A stretch of DNA of 64,000 nt. It comes from a bacterium. Its GTDB lineage: Bacteria; Krumholzibacteriota; Krumholzibacteriia; JACNKJ01. The notes below the pieces were generated by a model that was given only the letters and a program-made list of their open reading frames with translations, had not been told where the DNA came from and searched no databases. The DNA lies in the NCBI GenBank assembly GCA_024231955.1, contig JAAEPZ010000012.1, positions 124,001-188,000 on the forward strand. The letters are read 5' to 3'. Each line of letters starts with the position of its first letter. Positions within the stretch are counted from its first letter, which is position 1. Of this stretch, positions 63,151 through 64,000 are shown in pieces. The position numbers and the translations under genes were made by a program.

Positions 63151-63186
63151 AACCCCCGGCAAGCATCGCCTGCCGGGGGTTTTTTG
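63151..63186 (+). terminator. Terminator of the MutL-type operon
   Basis: A perfect 11-bp stem (63151-63161 with 63171-63181), 9-base loop, followed by T7. Confidence 0.93.
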
Positions 63187-63207
63187 CGGGTTGCGTCATC
63201 CGCAATA

Positions 63208-63243
63208 AAAAAGAGCCGTACCTCACAGGGAGGCGACGGCTCA
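63208..63243 (-). terminator. Terminator of the small minus-strand gene
   Basis: GAGCCGT/ACGGCTC arms (63214-63220 with 63237-63243) with inner CCTC/GAGG pairing, followed on the minus strand by six T residues (63213-63208). Confidence 0.85.
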
Positions 63244-63265
63244 AAGTCTGTTTGCTCAACTCGAA

Positions 63266-63538
63266 CTAGAGTTGGATATAGTGCTGATCGCCCCAGGTGC
63301 TGGCTCTTTTAATCCAGGCAACCGGGATGAACTGCTCGACGGGCTGCTCTTCGTTCTTCTTCTGGTGAATGAATGTCAGCTTGATATAGTCATCAGCGAC
63401 AACACTCAACGTTGCCGAGTAGGACTCAAATGAGATACCGTCGGTGATCTTGGAAACTGTGTAGCTTTGCGGGTTGATGATGGTTACGCTACCACCTTCC
63501 CAAGCTTTCAGAACTCCGTTGAAGCTTGAGGCAGCCAT
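63266..63538 (-). CDS. Small protein of unknown function
   Basis: A 90-residue protein from the ATG at 63538, preceded by GGAGCG. It is predicted to be mostly beta-strand (GGSVTIINPQSYTVSKITD, YIKLTFIHQKK, FIPVAWIKRAS), a small beta-barrel-like pattern. No signal peptide. It has its own terminator. I do not recognise a family. Confidence 0.75.
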   Translation of the reverse strand: MAASSFNGVLKAWEGGSVTIINPQSYTVSKITDGISFESYSATLSVVADDYIKLTFIHQKKNEEQPVEQFIPVAWIKRASTWGDQHYIQL

Positions 63539-63774
63539 GTTTGACGCTCCTTAATTCCGGGTCAATTGCAGCCATTTCTGGCATTCTTTCAAGGGAAAGT
63601 ACAGGATCGGGATGACCCTGTAAAGGGCCCTCCGCAATTGATATCGGATTTCCATCATCTTTGTTCAAAATTACCGGAATTCCAGTCGATCCGAGAATCA
63701 CCCCCGTCCGTGACGAACGATCTTTCATTGATCGGCTCAGTATGGTAATACGGAATTCAACTGATAAGCCAGAT

Positions 63775-63803
63775 CTGGCATAAACGAGCAGGGTCAATAT
63801 AAG
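63775..63803 (+). promoter_or_regulatory. Promoter of the 54-residue gene
   Basis: CTGGCA (63775-63780) and TATAAG (63798-63803) are 17 bases apart (4/6 and 5/6). It lies about 30 bases before the small gene at 63835. Confidence 0.5.
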
Positions 63804-63834
63804 ATTCGTCAAGTCTTCAAATCGGGGAGGCGTC

Positions 63835-63999
63835 ATGGAGTTGAAAGTCGACATGAAAATCAAAGTCATCACCAGCTCGGATCGGATATTCAGTGGCCGC
63901 ATCATCGAGATACACGATGATGGCTGGTTTGTCATGGTCCAGGAGCTCGGAGATCGAGTACAGATCAACGGCGCACATATCGTTGCTATCGAGGAATAA
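63835..63999 (+). CDS. 54-residue small protein, probably a beta-barrel
   Basis: ATG at 63835 behind GGGGAGG, ending in TAA at 63997-63999, one base before the window edge. The sequence (KVITSSDRIFSGRIIEIHDD, GWFVMVQELGDRVQINGAHI) alternates strands in the pattern of small SH3/Sm-like barrels. The good ribosome binding site, promoter-like upstream sequence and lack of competing features support a real gene despite its size. Function unknown. Confidence 0.7.
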   Translation: MELKVDMKIKVITSSDRIFSGRIIEIHDDGWFVMVQELGDRVQINGAHIVAIEE

Positions 64000-64000
64000 T

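Noticed and set aside
63489..63968. 159-codon minus-strand frame at the right end
   Set aside because: It overlaps both small genes that have good ribosome binding sites and lacks one itself.
1..64000. CRISPR arrays, tRNA/rRNA genes, insertion sequences, prophage
   Set aside because: I looked for regular spaced repeats, tRNA cloverleaf signatures, transposase or integrase motifs and phage structural genes and saw none; a tRNA scan would settle the RNA part.

Overview
The window is a GC-rich stretch of Gram-negative bacterial chromosome from what looks like an uncultured FCB-type lineage (Krumholzibacteriota, Eisenbacteria, Latescibacterota and relatives are the nearest guesses). The basis is that six secreted proteins end in the FlgD/Ig-like C-terminal sorting domain of these phyla (an NPFNP motif followed by a GVYxxRL strand and a last strand ending in basic residues), together with M1, M14, M16 and M48 peptidases, a TonB receptor, LolA-like outer-membrane proteins and lipoproteins. 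Housekeeping genes (rpmB, asnA, an HU-like gene) show it is chromosomal. I see no tRNA, rRNA, CRISPR array, insertion sequence, integrase or phage gene. The lineage call is inference.

Layout. 1-9.4 kb holds secreted proteins and a loose group of hydrolases: a partial exported protein, an LVIVD beta-propeller, an endonuclease I, a dual-specificity-type phosphatase, a YaiI-type protein, an EEP-family phosphohydrolase, a NUC1-type nuclease and a LamG-like protein. 9.8-13.5 kb has a pentapeptide-repeat protein, LarE and a secreted HExxH peptidase. 13.6-19.1 kb is a tight operon: ArsR-rhodanese regulator, RND/MMPL exporter, LolA-like protein, outer-membrane barrel and a YgaP-type membrane protein. 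19.1-26.1 kb has an M48 peptidase, a LolA-like protein, an HU protein with a basic tail, AsnA and a cN-II-like nucleotidase. 26.1-39.5 kb (minus strand) is a glycan locus: NHL-type propeller, GH38 alpha-mannosidase, a ribose-type ABC importer, a metallophosphoesterase and a TonB receptor. 39.7-47.8 kb carries DUF2164, a propeller gene interrupted by an in-frame TGA, an M14 peptidase, a CDF metal transporter and an M1 peptidase. 47.9-53.6 kb is an operon of two M16 proteins and a two-component system. 53.8-55.4 kb has rpmB and a lipoprotein.

The most interesting part is 55.6-63.1 kb: eight closely packed plus-strand genes that start with a MutL/GlmL-family ASKHA ATPase, although no glutamate mutase gene is present. 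A barrel-sandwich/KOW-like protein follows, then a PH-like membrane protein, a small soluble protein and four membrane proteins, one of them with an FN3-like domain. Together they look like an ATP-driven envelope complex of unknown function.

Other points worth attention: a TGA within a CxxU context followed by a SECIS-like hairpin (41.34-41.38 kb); an RbsC-type permease with about 115 extra residues after its first membrane helix; and an ArsR-rhodanese/YgaP pair that brackets an RND export operon.
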